A stretch of 64,000 nt of DNA, taken from contig WGME01000026.1 of NCBI GenBank assembly GCA_016125225.1, positions 1 through 64,000 on the forward strand, given 5' to 3'. The notes beneath the pieces were generated by a model, which saw nothing but the letters and a program-made list of their open reading frames with translations, was not told where the DNA came from and made no database searches. Source of the DNA: a bacterium. Its GTDB lineage: Bacteria; Planctomycetota; Planctomycetia; Planctomycetales; Planctomycetaceae. The position numbers and the translations under genes were made by a program. Position 1 is the first letter of the stretch. The number at the start of each line of letters is the position of its first letter. Of this stretch, positions 53,044-64,000 are shown one piece after another.

Positions 53044-55077
53044 ATGTCCCCTCGTTCGGAAGCCGCCGATCTGTCTCCACGCACCGGTGATATGGCAGCG
53101 ATTGAACCGCTGCTGTTGCCGGACGCCAGCGATGCCGGTCTCGTCCGCCGCTTTCAATGGGGCCTCGCTGGCCTGGTGATGAGCCTGATCTTCCATCTCT
53201 GGTTGGTCAGCATGCTCGCCCACTGGATGATCGAAGAGCAGTGGGCGCTCTCGCCGGAACCGATTGAAACTCGCTTCCACAACGATGTGGCTTCGGAAGA
53301 AGAGGAAGTCACCATCGTGAATTATGAACTGGCCAATCCCGATGATCGGGAACTCGATCAGCGCACCGCCATCAATGCGGTGAGCATCGGGCAGGCACAG
53401 TCGGAGCATATGAGTCAGAAGATGGCTCCGACGTCGCTTAGGGAACTCGATCCCACACGCACCCAGCGTCCGATGTACGATGTCGCGGAGGGTCGCAAAT
53501 TCAGCGATCGATTGGTCGTCCCCGGCACCACGGGCGAATCGCTCATTCAGATGGATGCGGCGTTGGACCGCGTGACTTGGGAAATTGCCGGGCACCTGCA
53601 GGATCGCAAAGTGCTGGTGGTCTGGCTGCTCGATGCATCGGGGAGTCTCACAGATCAACGTCGCACGATTCAAAAGCGATTGAAACGCATCTACGGAGAA
53701 CTCGACGCCCTGAAGAATGAGGGACAGTTCGCGTTTCAGGACCAACCCCTGCTGACGGGTGTGGTGGCCTTTGGTCAGGGCACGCAGTTTCTGACTCGTG
53801 AGCCCACCGAACAATTCGAGGAAATTGAAACCGCATTCTCGGAATTGCAGAACGATGCCAGTGGCGTCGAAAATGTCTTTACAGCGGTTTCACAAGTGAT
53901 GGACCGCTGGTCGCATTACCGCATCGATCATGGCCGGCGCATTCTGCTGCTTACGGTGACCGACGAAGCGGGTGACGACCACGGCCGCCCGCTCGATCTG
54001 GCCATCGCCAAATGTCGCCGCTATGGCGCGTTGGCCTACGTCATTGGCCCCGCAGCCCCCTTCGGTCAACGCCGCGGCTATGTCCCCTACATTGCTCCGG
54101 AAGATAGCCAGACCTATCAACTCCCCGTCGATCTGGGCCCCGAAAGTGTCGTCGTTGAAACCATCGATCTTCCCTTCTGGTACAACGGCCCCCAGTACCG
54201 CAATCTGTCATCGGGCTTTGGACCCTATGCACTCTCACGGCTGGTAAAGGAAACCGGGGGCGTGTACTTCATGACCAACATGACCACGATGGCCGGACTC
54301 GCGACCATTGGCTCATACGACTCGCATATCATGAAAGCCTTTGAGCCCGACTACGGTTATGGCTCGCCGCAGGAGTTTCTGAATGACATGGCGAAGCACC
54401 CCATTCGCGCGGCGGTCTTTGCGACGGCTCAATACAGTCAGAACACAAATCTGAAAGCGGCGGGAACGCCACAGATGTCGTTCGTGCTCAACCCGCGCAC
54501 CTTCCGGCAGACCTTTGCTGAAGCCCAGAAGTCAGCCGCGATCACGCAACTGGCGGTCGATACCATTCTGAATCAGATGCCCGGCAACGTGGACAAGCTC
54601 TACGATGCGGAACCGTCACTCCGCTGGCGGCTCGATTTCAGTTTGAACTATGGTCGGCTGCTGGCTCATAAAGTGCGAGCCCTCGAATACAACGCCTGCC
54701 TCGCAGAGTTGAAGGTCAAATATACCGAGGTAGATATCGCCAACTCCGTGAATCGCGTGATCCTGCGTCCTGATCGTGAAGTCGGTTTCGCGGGAGGCAT
54801 GAAGCGTCTGGCCCGCACGGCTGAACAACATCTGCAACGGGTCGAGAAGGAAGCCCCGGGCACCCCCTGGGCGGTACTGGCGTCGCGTGAGTTGCAAGAC
54901 GGCTTTGGCTTGCGGGTGATCGAGCAGTATGTGCCGCCTCCACCACCGCCGAAGCCGAACCCCAATCCGACGGCTCAGCCGAAACCCAAAGCTCGGCCCA
55001 AGTTCGAGCCTCCGGCGCCCGGTCCGCCACCGAAACCTCCGGTCGCCAAAGCCCCGCCGCAGTTGCCTAAGCTGTGA
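53044..55077 (+). CDS. Membrane-anchored vWA-domain protein with proline-rich tail
   Basis: 677 residues. One membrane helix at about 40-61 (GLAGLVMSLIFHLWLVSMLA). A von Willebrand A domain at about 190-370 has the MIDAS motif DASGS at 197-201, ILLLTVTDEAGDD and AYVIGPAAPFG. The C-terminal 45 residues are Pro/Lys-rich (YVPPPPPPKPNPNPTAQPKP), TonB-like in make-up. vWA proteins of this type bind partner proteins through a metal ion outside the membrane. It directly precedes gyrA with 153 bases between, but is unlikely to be functionally tied to it. Confidence 0.82.
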   Translation: MSPRSEAADLSPRTGDMAAIEPLLLPDASDAGLVRRFQWGLAGLVMSLIFHLWLVSMLAHWMIEEQWALSPEPIETRFHNDVASEEEEVTIVNYELANPDDRELDQRTAINAVSIGQAQSEHMSQKMAPTSLRELDPTRTQRPMYDVAEGRKFSDRLVVPGTTGESLIQMDAALDRVTWEIAGHLQDRKVLVVWLLDASGSLTDQRRTIQKRLKRIYGELDALKNEGQFAFQDQPLLTGVVAFGQGTQFLTREPTEQFEEIETAFSELQNDASGVENVFTAVSQVMDRWSHYRIDHGRRILLLTVTDEAGDDHGRPLDLAIAKCRRYGALAYVIGPAAPFGQRRGYVPYIAPEDSQTYQLPVDLGPESVVVETIDLPFWYNGPQYRNLSSGFGPYALSRLVKETGGVYFMTNMTTMAGLATIGSYDSHIMKAFEPDYGYGSPQEFLNDMAKHPIRAAVFATAQYSQNTNLKAAGTPQMSFVLNPRTFRQTFAEAQKSAAITQLAVDTILNQMPGNVDKLYDAEPSLRWRLDFSLNYGRLLAHKVRALEYNACLAELKVKYTEVDIANSVNRVILRPDREVGFAGGMKRLARTAEQHLQRVEKEAPGTPWAVLASRELQDGFGLRVIEQYVPPPPPPKPNPNPTAQPKPKARPKFEPPAPGPPPKPPVAKAPPQLPKL

Positions 55078-55123
55078 TCATCAACGGCCGCAGTTGATAA
55101 GTCATTCCGGTTGTGTCACCTGA

Positions 55124-55152
55124 TTGTGATTTCTGCCGTTTTGAGGTAGAAT
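55124..55152 (+). promoter_or_regulatory. Candidate sigma-70-type promoter of gyrA
   Basis: TTGTGA at 55124-55129 and TAGAAT at 55147-55152 are separated by 17 bases, about 80 bases before the gyrA start. Both boxes match the vegetative consensus at four or five of six positions. Not tested experimentally. Confidence 0.4.
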
Positions 55153-55230
55153 TCGCACTTCCCAAGCGTGTGGAATTCATTTTCGCAAAGCGTTCCACTG
55201 CAATCGGTTATGGCATGAGGAGGCCTCGCG

Positions 55231-57978
<2,748 letters not shown>

Positions 57979-57985
57979 CGAGATC

Positions 57986-58405
57986 ATGCCGACCGATCCG
58001 CGTGTCTACTTCGCTGCGGAACGAACCCTGCTGGCTTGGATTCGCACGGGGATTTCGATTCTTGGCGTAGGGTTTCTGGTCGCCAAGTTCGGCCTGTTTT
58101 TGCGACTGATGGGCTATCGGGGGTGGATGATCGGCCAGCAGCATGTCTCGATGCTGTTAGGTGTGGCCTTCGCGCTCATTGGCAGCGGTTCCATAGCTTG
58201 GGCCGCCTGCCAGCACCATCGGTTTGCGAGCACGTTGCCCCCCGAAGAACGCCCGCGTGTTTATTCGGTCCGGTCGAGCATCGTGATCGCCTCCCTGCTG
58301 GCTATCATGGGGATTCTGCTGTCGGGGTACCTGGCGGTCAGTTCGCAAATTACACCGCCAGCGGCTAAGACCGATGGAGCGGCAACCGCGGGTAATTTGC
58401 CGTAA
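57986..58405 (+). CDS. DUF202 (YidH) membrane protein
   Basis: 139 residues. The family start ERTLLAWIRTGISILGVGF is clear, followed by three hydrophobic segments (about 20-40, 52-75 and 98-118). It starts 7 bases after the gyrA stop and so is likely on the same transcript. The family, called YidH, has no assigned function; in fungi it is fused to VTC subunits. Confidence 0.85.
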   Translation: MPTDPRVYFAAERTLLAWIRTGISILGVGFLVAKFGLFLRLMGYRGWMIGQQHVSMLLGVAFALIGSGSIAWAACQHHRFASTLPPEERPRVYSVRSSIVIASLLAIMGILLSGYLAVSSQITPPAAKTDGAATAGNLP

Positions 58406-58429
58406 ACCGTCCTCCGGGGGATACGGGCG

Positions 58430-58705
58430 ATGCTGCGAAACCTGGGGCCCAAGTCTTGCCAGATGCTTGCCGCAGCCGGAATCACCAGTCGTGACCAGTT
58501 GCAATCTCTCGGACCTGTGTTGGCATACGTGGCGGTCTTGAAAGTTTGGCCTGCGGCTTCTTTAAACTTGCTGTGGGCTTTGGCGGCGGGCCTGGATGAT
58601 CGCGACTGGCGCGAATTGACCGCTGCGGAAAAAGTCGACTTGCGGCAGCAATTGCAGGCGATCCACCCGGACCATTCGCCCCTTCCTCGTGACTTCTCCC
58701 GGTGA
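58430..58705 (+). CDS. TfoX C-terminal domain protein
   Basis: 91 residues. LRNLGPKSCQMLAAAGITSR, LGPVLAYVAVLKVWPAASLN and LLWALAAGLDDRDWREL match the C-terminal helical domain of TfoX/Sxy. The N-terminal TfoX part is missing, so this is the stand-alone form. In competent bacteria TfoX activates transport genes, but stand-alone C-domains have no proven role. It is 24 bases after the DUF202 gene. Confidence 0.85.
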   Translation: MLRNLGPKSCQMLAAAGITSRDQLQSLGPVLAYVAVLKVWPAASLNLLWALAAGLDDRDWRELTAAEKVDLRQQLQAIHPDHSPLPRDFSR

Positions 58706-58803
58706 ATTCTGGTAAACTTGGAGGAGAGCGGCGGTTCCGCCGCGTTTCCTTTTCCGGGATTCACCGCCTCCGCCAACGCAACCGATCGGGATCTGAGGAC
58801 GTC

Positions 58804-60261
58804 ATGGCCAGCGACGACGAAGACTTTTCCTCCTCATCTGGAGCCAACGATAACAAGCGTCGGATTGCCGGCATGTGCTGGAAAAAGGGAACCGATGCCA
58901 TGTCCAAGGAAAACTGGGACTACTGCATCGAAATGTTCGGGCAGTGCTGCACCCTTGTTCCCGACAATCTCGTCTATCGGCAGATGCTCCGGAAATCGGA
59001 GTACATGAAGTACAAAAACAATAAGACCGGCGCCGCCATGGCCAGCATGCGGCTGATGGGCACTCGAGGCAAAGTGAAAAAGGCCAAAGCCGCGAAAAAC
59101 TGGACGGACATGGCAGTCGCCGTGGAAGAAGGCCTCACGGTCAATCCGTGGGATGCCCAGTTGAATGCCGATCTGGGCGAAGCCGCCCGCAATCTCGGAT
59201 TCGACGACATTGCCGTGTTCGGCTTTGAAATGGCCGTGCAGAGTGAACCCAAGAACCTCGAATATCTCAAGGGATTTGCCGAAGTTCTGGCGACCAAAGG
59301 CGACTATGACCGCTCCCGTGCTCAATGGAAGAAGATCTACGAACTCGACCCGATGGATGGTCATGCCCGGTCGATGATGACCTTCACCGATACGCAGAAG
59401 CTCATCGACCGCTCCAAAATGGACGAGGCCAAAACGACTCGCGAAGTCCAGCAGGGCTACGAAGAATCGGTCCGCGGCAGCAAGACGAATCCCAACGAAG
59501 TCGAAACGCCGGGTGTTTCACTGGAAGCCGACCTGAAGCGGATGCAGCGGAAAGACCCGGCCAACAAAGACAATTATCAGAAACTGGGCGATTTGTACCG
59601 GAAAGAGGGCCGGTTGGAAGAAGCCCTGGAGCAATTCACCAAGGCTTTTGAAGTCAGCAACGATGTGGTCATCCGTGAACAGGCGGAAGATACACGACTC
59701 GATATGCTGCGGCGGAACCTGAGTCTGGCCAAGGAAGTGGCCACCAAAAAGCCCGACGATGAAAAAACGCGTGAGAACGTTATCGCCTTGACCAAAGAAT
59801 TGCTGGCGCAGGAAATTGAAATCTTCAGCCGCTGGAGCGAACGTCGCCCGCAGGATCTGCGACTGAAGTTTGAACTCGCGCAACGATTCATGCGGGACGG
59901 CAAGTTCTCGCCGGCGACGCAATTGCTGCAGCAGGCTGCGGGAGATGTCCGCATCGAAGGGCCGGCACTCCTAATGCTCGGCAAATGCTTCCTGAAGATG
60001 AAGCAGAACTCCCTCGCCTTGCGGCAGTTCGAAAAGGCTGTCGAGCGGTTCAACATCGCCGAGGCGAAAGACCAGTACGTCGAGTGCCACTATCTTCTGG
60101 CTCGACTCTATGAAGAGGGGAAAGATCTCGACAAGGCCGAATCGCACTACACCGAAGTGCTGGCGGCGGACTTTGGCTATAAAGATGCCTCCGCTCGCCT
60201 GGAAAAGATTCAGCGTGAGCGAGGCGGAGCCGGTGGTATGGCCGACCTGGGCGATATCTGA
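58804..60261 (+). CDS. TPR-repeat protein
   Basis: 485 residues from the ATG at 58804 (MASDDEDFSSSSGANDNKRR). Tetratricopeptide units are seen near 110-170 (NWTDMAVAVEEGLTVNPWDA, FDDIAVFGFEMAVQSEPKN), 255-290 (DNYQKLGDLYRKEGRLEEAL) and 350-460 (GKFSPATQLLQQAAGDV, GKDLDKAESHYTEVLAADFG). No signal peptide. TPRs are protein-protein scaffolds. The N-terminal acidic and Ser-rich segment is disordered. The protein is soluble and cytoplasmic; no partner can be named. Confidence 0.8.
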   Translation: MASDDEDFSSSSGANDNKRRIAGMCWKKGTDAMSKENWDYCIEMFGQCCTLVPDNLVYRQMLRKSEYMKYKNNKTGAAMASMRLMGTRGKVKKAKAAKNWTDMAVAVEEGLTVNPWDAQLNADLGEAARNLGFDDIAVFGFEMAVQSEPKNLEYLKGFAEVLATKGDYDRSRAQWKKIYELDPMDGHARSMMTFTDTQKLIDRSKMDEAKTTREVQQGYEESVRGSKTNPNEVETPGVSLEADLKRMQRKDPANKDNYQKLGDLYRKEGRLEEALEQFTKAFEVSNDVVIREQAEDTRLDMLRRNLSLAKEVATKKPDDEKTRENVIALTKELLAQEIEIFSRWSERRPQDLRLKFELAQRFMRDGKFSPATQLLQQAAGDVRIEGPALLMLGKCFLKMKQNSLALRQFEKAVERFNIAEAKDQYVECHYLLARLYEEGKDLDKAESHYTEVLAADFGYKDASARLEKIQRERGGAGGMADLGDI

Positions 60262-60310
60262 GCCGCAGAGATCAACTCGCCCAGTTCACTCTGACTTCCC
60301 AGAAGCAGGT

Positions 60311-60556
60311 TCAGGCACCCACCTGCTCACGATAGATGCGGGCAATGTCATCTTTGGTCACGGTGATTTCGCGTGAAAAGCCCGTGTGCATCCGCTCGTA
60401 AGTGACCTTCGAAGCCTGAGCCGGATGTTTGTGCACCTGCTGCGTCAGCCAGGCTTTGTCTTCATCGCTTAAAGTTCCCACGGAAGGGTCCCAAGCGGTT
60501 CGGGCTTCAATCACAAGCGAATCAACACGGGCATCGTATTTGGTGTAGGCAGGCAT
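60311..60556 (-). CDS. Small conserved hypothetical protein
   Basis: 81 residues from the ATG at 60556 (MPAYTKYDARVDSLVIEART). The sequence is compact and charged, with helices (GTLSDEDKAWLTQQVHKHP) and VTYERMHTGFSREITVTKDD. No membrane segment, no known family. It stands between two larger genes and ends 50 bases from the TPR gene, which comes from the other strand. Confidence 0.6.
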   Translation of the reverse strand: MPAYTKYDARVDSLVIEARTAWDPSVGTLSDEDKAWLTQQVHKHPAQASKVTYERMHTGFSREITVTKDDIARIYREQVGA

Positions 60557-60645
60557 GGTGGTCAGCAACCCCGGAGAAAGCAGCGGTTTTCCAAGTTCGA
60601 ATGATAGTCCGGCAGACCGCCGAATCCAAGGAAACGCGGGGAAGA

Positions 60646-62664
60646 TCAGCGGGGCGGTGCCAGCGTCACTTTCAAGGGTGTTTCCTTGCCGTCGCGGATG
60701 ACAATCACATCGATCTCTTGGCCTGCCTTGAATTTACGGAGCGCCAAGTCAAAATCGTCGAGACCTGTGATCTGGCTGTCTCCCAGGCGGATGATGCGAT
60801 CGCCCGCCTTCATGCCCCCTTTGTCGGCCGGACTGCCCGGAGCGGCTCCGCTAATTGCGTAGCCTTCGCCTTCACTGGCAAAATCGGGAATGGTGCCAAA
60901 GTAAGGGCGGCTGCCCCCGCGTTCCGCCATTTTTGGCTGGGGGACATCGACATAACCGGGGCGCTCAGGGTTGGTCGCCGTTTGAACCACCATCTGCTCC
61001 AGCAGATCGACCACGCGGAGTACGCCTTCGAGGTTCAGCTTTTCCCAGTCATCGCTCGGGCGGTGATAGTCGGGATGGCTGCCGGTGAAGAGGTGCAACA
61101 CCGGAATTTTTTTCCCATAGAACGACGAGTGATCGCTGGGACCGAAGCCTTCGGGCTTATAGGTGTATTTGAAGCCCGCGTGTTCATTGAGGGCATTGAG
61201 TTCCGGCTCCCAGCGGGGACTGGTCCCGGAGCCGTAGATTGTCAGCTTGTCATCCTGGAGGCGGCCGACCATATCCATGTTGAACATGGCAACGGTGTTT
61301 TCGAGCGGGAAGACCGGATCTTTCACATACCGTGCGGAACCAATCAAACCGAGTTCTTCTCCCGTGAACGCGATGAAGACCAGCTTGCGGGGCAAGGGTT
61401 CCGAACGGTGGGCCAGACGTCGGGCCAATTCGATCAAGGCGATGGTGCCCGAGGCATTGTCGTCGGCACCGTTATGAACTTCCTTCGATCCCGGGGCGAG
61501 CGAGTTGCTGCCACCGCGTCCGACGTGATCGTAATGGGCTCCAATCACGATGACCTCATCGGCCAGAGGACCGGAACCGTCAATAACGCCGATGACGTTG
61601 GAGACCGGGACTTCCTTGCGGTTGATGGTGACCGTTCCCGTGACACTGCAGCCTTGAAGGACGGCGGAATGGGGTCGCAGATCGCTATCGATTTCGGCTT
61701 CGAGTTCGGCGAGCGTCTTGCCCAACCCGGCCTTGAGCAGACGATTGCAAACCGCCTGGGTGATGTGCATGGCGGGAACTTTTGATTTGCCATCGCCATC
61801 CCCGGCATAACCAAAATGCATCAACTCATCATCGCGGGCGGATTCAGCGGCTTGTTGCAACGATTTCCAGTGGGCCACGGCTTTAGCGAGTTGATCGCGG
61901 GCCTCGGCAATCTTCTCATCCGCAACATCGGTCGTGGAGAGGAAGGTGTCGGCAAGTTTAGCGACTTCCGTGACGGCTTTGTTCAGACTCTCATTCCGTT
62001 CCGTCGCCGACTTCCCAGTTGTGTAGGGATCATTCACAAACAGGACGGCGGCGGCCCCATGCTGGGCGGCCTGACTCATTTTTGTCCGTAATTCGGCATG
62101 CCGCGAGATACCATGCGGACTGGCAAAGGGTCCATGCGGATCGGACTGACCGGGATTCCGCCGCATGATGATGGCGGTTTTGTTTTTGACATCGACGTTT
62201 TCAAAGTCGTTGTACTTGGTATCGGGATCGTCGATGCCATACCCGCAGAAGACGATTTCGCCAGTGAACTGACCGGTGCCACCGAACGAGCAGACTTCGA
62301 AATCGGTCTTCAGGGTCGTCGACACCATTTCACCTGACGGCAGACTGAAGGCGAGGGAGTTGTTCGCCCCGAGTTCAGCGCCGGCGACCAGATCGAAGGT
62401 CTGAAAGGCATTTCCGTTGACGGCGTTGACTTTCAGTCCGGCTGCAGCGAACTGCTGTTTCACAAACTCTGCCGCGAGATCGAGCCCTTTCAGCCCCACG
62501 CCCCGGCCTTCGAGTTCGTCACTGGCGAGATACTGAACGTCGTGCTGCAGGCGGGCTTTCGCTTCGGCGGCGGCGTCCGCGGCTAATAGCGTCGCTCGCT
62601 GGCCCAGCAGCATCAGAGTGAACAGCACAGAACACATAACCGGCAAACGAGGCAGGCAGAACAT
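60646..62664 (-). CDS. Secreted M28-family aminopeptidase with PA and PDZ domains
   Basis: 672 residues from the ATG at 62664 with AAGGAA upstream (MFCLPRLPVMCSVLFTLMLL, signal peptide). A PA domain lies at about 130-240 (KTAIIMRRNPGQ, AAQHGAAAVLFVNDP). The M28 domain has VIVIGAHYDHVG (zinc His), NGADDNASGTIALIELARRL (bridging Asp), AFTGEELGLIGSARYV (base Glu), MDMVGRL and GPSDHSSFYGKKIPVLHLFT (last His). A PDZ domain closes it at about 580-670. It should remove N-terminal residues or cut peptides outside the cytoplasm. It is divergent to the GNAT gene. Confidence 0.92.
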   Translation of the reverse strand: MFCLPRLPVMCSVLFTLMLLGQRATLLAADAAAEAKARLQHDVQYLASDELEGRGVGLKGLDLAAEFVKQQFAAAGLKVNAVNGNAFQTFDLVAGAELGANNSLAFSLPSGEMVSTTLKTDFEVCSFGGTGQFTGEIVFCGYGIDDPDTKYNDFENVDVKNKTAIIMRRNPGQSDPHGPFASPHGISRHAELRTKMSQAAQHGAAAVLFVNDPYTTGKSATERNESLNKAVTEVAKLADTFLSTTDVADEKIAEARDQLAKAVAHWKSLQQAAESARDDELMHFGYAGDGDGKSKVPAMHITQAVCNRLLKAGLGKTLAELEAEIDSDLRPHSAVLQGCSVTGTVTINRKEVPVSNVIGVIDGSGPLADEVIVIGAHYDHVGRGGSNSLAPGSKEVHNGADDNASGTIALIELARRLAHRSEPLPRKLVFIAFTGEELGLIGSARYVKDPVFPLENTVAMFNMDMVGRLQDDKLTIYGSGTSPRWEPELNALNEHAGFKYTYKPEGFGPSDHSSFYGKKIPVLHLFTGSHPDYHRPSDDWEKLNLEGVLRVVDLLEQMVVQTATNPERPGYVDVPQPKMAERGGSRPYFGTIPDFASEGEGYAISGAAPGSPADKGGMKAGDRIIRLGDSQITGLDDFDLALRKFKAGQEIDVIVIRDGKETPLKVTLAPPR

Positions 62665-62823
62665 GAGGCGGGCTTCCTTACTATCACGGCGGGGCATGAT
62701 AGAAATTGTAGGCAACGTCACAACGAGAACTCTACCCTGTTCGACCATTTCTCGATCGGATTTCTTTGCTGGACGGCTGACCGTTTGAGTGGCAGCATAT
62801 AGAAAACGCCAGCGAGCACGGGC

Positions 62824-63390
62824 ATGACCACACATTATTACAAACGCTATCGGATGGAATGCGATCTCACCCAAGGGGCCATCTCCATACCTGCCTTGCC
62901 CGAAGATTATGTCTGGCAGAACTGGCGTGCAGGGTGTGAAGATCGGCATGCCTGGGTCAAGTTGCAGAGTTTTCGCGAAGAAGTCGACGCGACCGTGTTT
63001 GAGTGCCTGGGTGATTATCAGGGCTGCCTGCATCTGATGCGTGATATTGCCGGCCAAGATGGTTTCCTGTCGGACGCCACCTGGTTGATCAGCCTGTTCA
63101 ATCCCGCCGATGGTAAACGGGAAGACTGCGGCACCATTCAAGCCGTTGCCTTAACCGAGACGCTGGCCTCGATTCAGAATGTCGGCGTGACCCCGATGCA
63201 TCGCGGGTTGGGTCTCGGCCGGGCGTTGGTTTCCCGGTGTCTTGCTGAATGTCAGGCTGCGGGCCTGCATCGAATCGGATTGGAAGTCACCGCGGGGAAT
63301 CTGGCCGCAGTCCATTTGTATCGAACTCTGGGATTCAAGGTGACGCGCACCATGTACCGCACGGTCGATGTCTCTGCCTGGTTGGTGTAA
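62824..63390 (+). CDS. GNAT-family N-acetyltransferase
   Basis: 188 residues. Acetyl-CoA-binding motif A is VGVTPMHRGLGLGRALVSRC at about 120-139 (R-x-x-G-x-G/A), followed by HRIGLEVTAGNLAAVHLYRT and LGFKVTRTMYRTVD, the usual N-x-x-A-x-x-x-Y end. The N-terminal part is a weakly related substrate-binding region. The acceptor could be an amine, amino acid or protein N-terminus; nothing in the context decides. Confidence 0.88.
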   Translation: MTTHYYKRYRMECDLTQGAISIPALPEDYVWQNWRAGCEDRHAWVKLQSFREEVDATVFECLGDYQGCLHLMRDIAGQDGFLSDATWLISLFNPADGKREDCGTIQAVALTETLASIQNVGVTPMHRGLGLGRALVSRCLAECQAAGLHRIGLEVTAGNLAAVHLYRTLGFKVTRTMYRTVDVSAWLV

Positions 63391-63424
63391 CGCCGTTTCG
63401 AATCCCCGGAAGAAACTGCCGCCG

Positions 63425-64000
63425 ATGTCGCCCAGCCGTTCGCAGTTGCCGTCGACTCGCTCCTCGGTACTGCGCTGGATCGGTTTGATTCTGGTGGTGT
63501 TGGTCTTCGCAGTCCTTGTCAGTCAGAGACAGCATCTGTTCTCTCTGCAGGAGTTCGCGGCGCGGGAAACCCAGCTCCGGCACTTCATTGAGCAGCACCC
63601 ATTCCTGGCAATAGTGATCGGGTATGCGGTCTACTCCGTCGCGACGGGTTTATCGATTCCCGGTGCCACGATCCTCACGCTGGTGTATGGCTGGTTGTTC
63701 GGATTCTGGCGAGGGTTGCTGGTGGTCAGCTTCGCGTCGACATCGGGAGCCACACTGGCCTTTCTGCTGAGCCGGTTTTTCTTTCGTGAGGCCCTGCAAC
63801 GTCGGTTTGAATCACGCCTGCAAAGCTTCAATACTGCGATCGAACGCGAAGGACCGTACTACCTGTTGACGTTGCGGCTGATTCCTGCGGTCCCCTTTTT
63901 TGTCATCAACGTGGTGATGGGGCTGACGCCCATGAACGTCGGCACGTTCTGGTGGATCAGCCAGTTGGGCATGTTCCCAGCCACGGCGGTGTATGTCTCC
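63425..64000 (+). CDS. TVP38/TMEM64 (SNARE-associated/DedA-like) membrane protein, cut by window end
   Basis: 192 codons from the ATG at 63425, without a stop before the edge. An N-terminal helix (VLRWIGLILVVLVFAVLV) is followed by FLAIVIGYAVYSVATGLSIP and TILTLVYGWLFGFWRGLLVV, the family core. FASTSGATLAFLLSRFFFRE and TLRLIPAVPFFVINVVMGLT come next, with the R-x-x-P and re-entrant loop pattern. The family is related to DedA and VTT-domain proteins, thought to move or scramble lipids or carriers. Coupled to GNAT by 34 bases. Confidence 0.85.
   Translation, partial: MSPSRSQLPSTRSSVLRWIGLILVVLVFAVLVSQRQHLFSLQEFAARETQLRHFIEQHPFLAIVIGYAVYSVATGLSIPGATILTLVYGWLFGFWRGLLVVSFASTSGATLAFLLSRFFFREALQRRFESRLQSFNTAIEREGPYYLLTLRLIPAVPFFVINVVMGLTPMNVGTFWWISQLGMFPATAVYVS

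Noticed and set aside
60601-61785. Plus-strand open frame of 394 codons
   Set aside because: Antisense to the M28 peptidase, which has all catalytic motifs; the plus-strand product has none.

Overview
The window reads as chromosomal DNA of a planctomycete, most likely in or near the order Planctomycetales. The evidence is the combination of a DUF1559 prepilin-like protein (H-X9-DG), a DUF1501 protein, an ECF sigma factor next to a serine/threonine kinase, YfhO-like and NHL/aryl-sulfotransferase secreted proteins, and sulfotransferase and AP-superfamily genes. The genus cannot be fixed from sequence alone. No rRNA, tRNA or CRISPR array was recognised.

Layout. 1-1066: edge of an IS5-type element that seems to have beheaded a GYF-domain membrane protein, then a decayed reading frame. 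1067-5572: GT2 glycosyltransferase, BtaB-like methyltransferase and thyX on the minus strand, an ECF sigma factor with a small membrane partner on the plus strand, and pgl. 5743-9187: small Tyr-rich secreted protein, recO, a BamD-like lipoprotein and an LptE-like lipoprotein. 9353-14981: DUF1559 pseudopilin, membrane protein, parvulin isomerase and a giant Tyr/Gly-rich DUF3300 protein. 15167-19467: divergent Ldh_2 protein, Tsp/Prc-type S41 protease and alpha/beta hydrolase. 19521-20453: two small orphan genes with immunity-protein flavour.

20637-34197 is a 13.5 kb block entirely on the minus strand. In transcription order it holds an ECF sigma factor, a Ser/Thr kinase with TPR, an aryl-sulfotransferase-like protein, two AP-superfamily phosphodiesterases, an RHH protein, an Oxa1/EMC3-like membrane protein, a sulfotransferase and a DUF1501 protein. 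It may be a regulated module that modifies an exported polymer or envelope, which is inference. 34503-43897 holds a quinone reductase, a YfhO protein, a ParE-type toxin/antitoxin pair, an M20 amidohydrolase and several secreted proteins. 44170-50538 holds ppc, an HD phosphohydrolase, an M20 deacetylase and a DJ-1 protein. 50615-58705 holds a degenerate M14 protein, a conserved hypothetical protein, a vWA protein, gyrA, a DUF202 protein and a TfoX_C protein. 58804-64000 holds a TPR protein, a small conserved protein, an M28 peptidase, a GNAT acetyltransferase and a TVP38/TMEM64 gene cut by the window edge.

Scattered features include a family of four near-identical palindromes built on GCCCAGGGAT/ATCCCTGGGC, a 20-nt exact intergenic repeat, and degenerate CTCAACCC/AGTGCCAAGTG tracts between genes.
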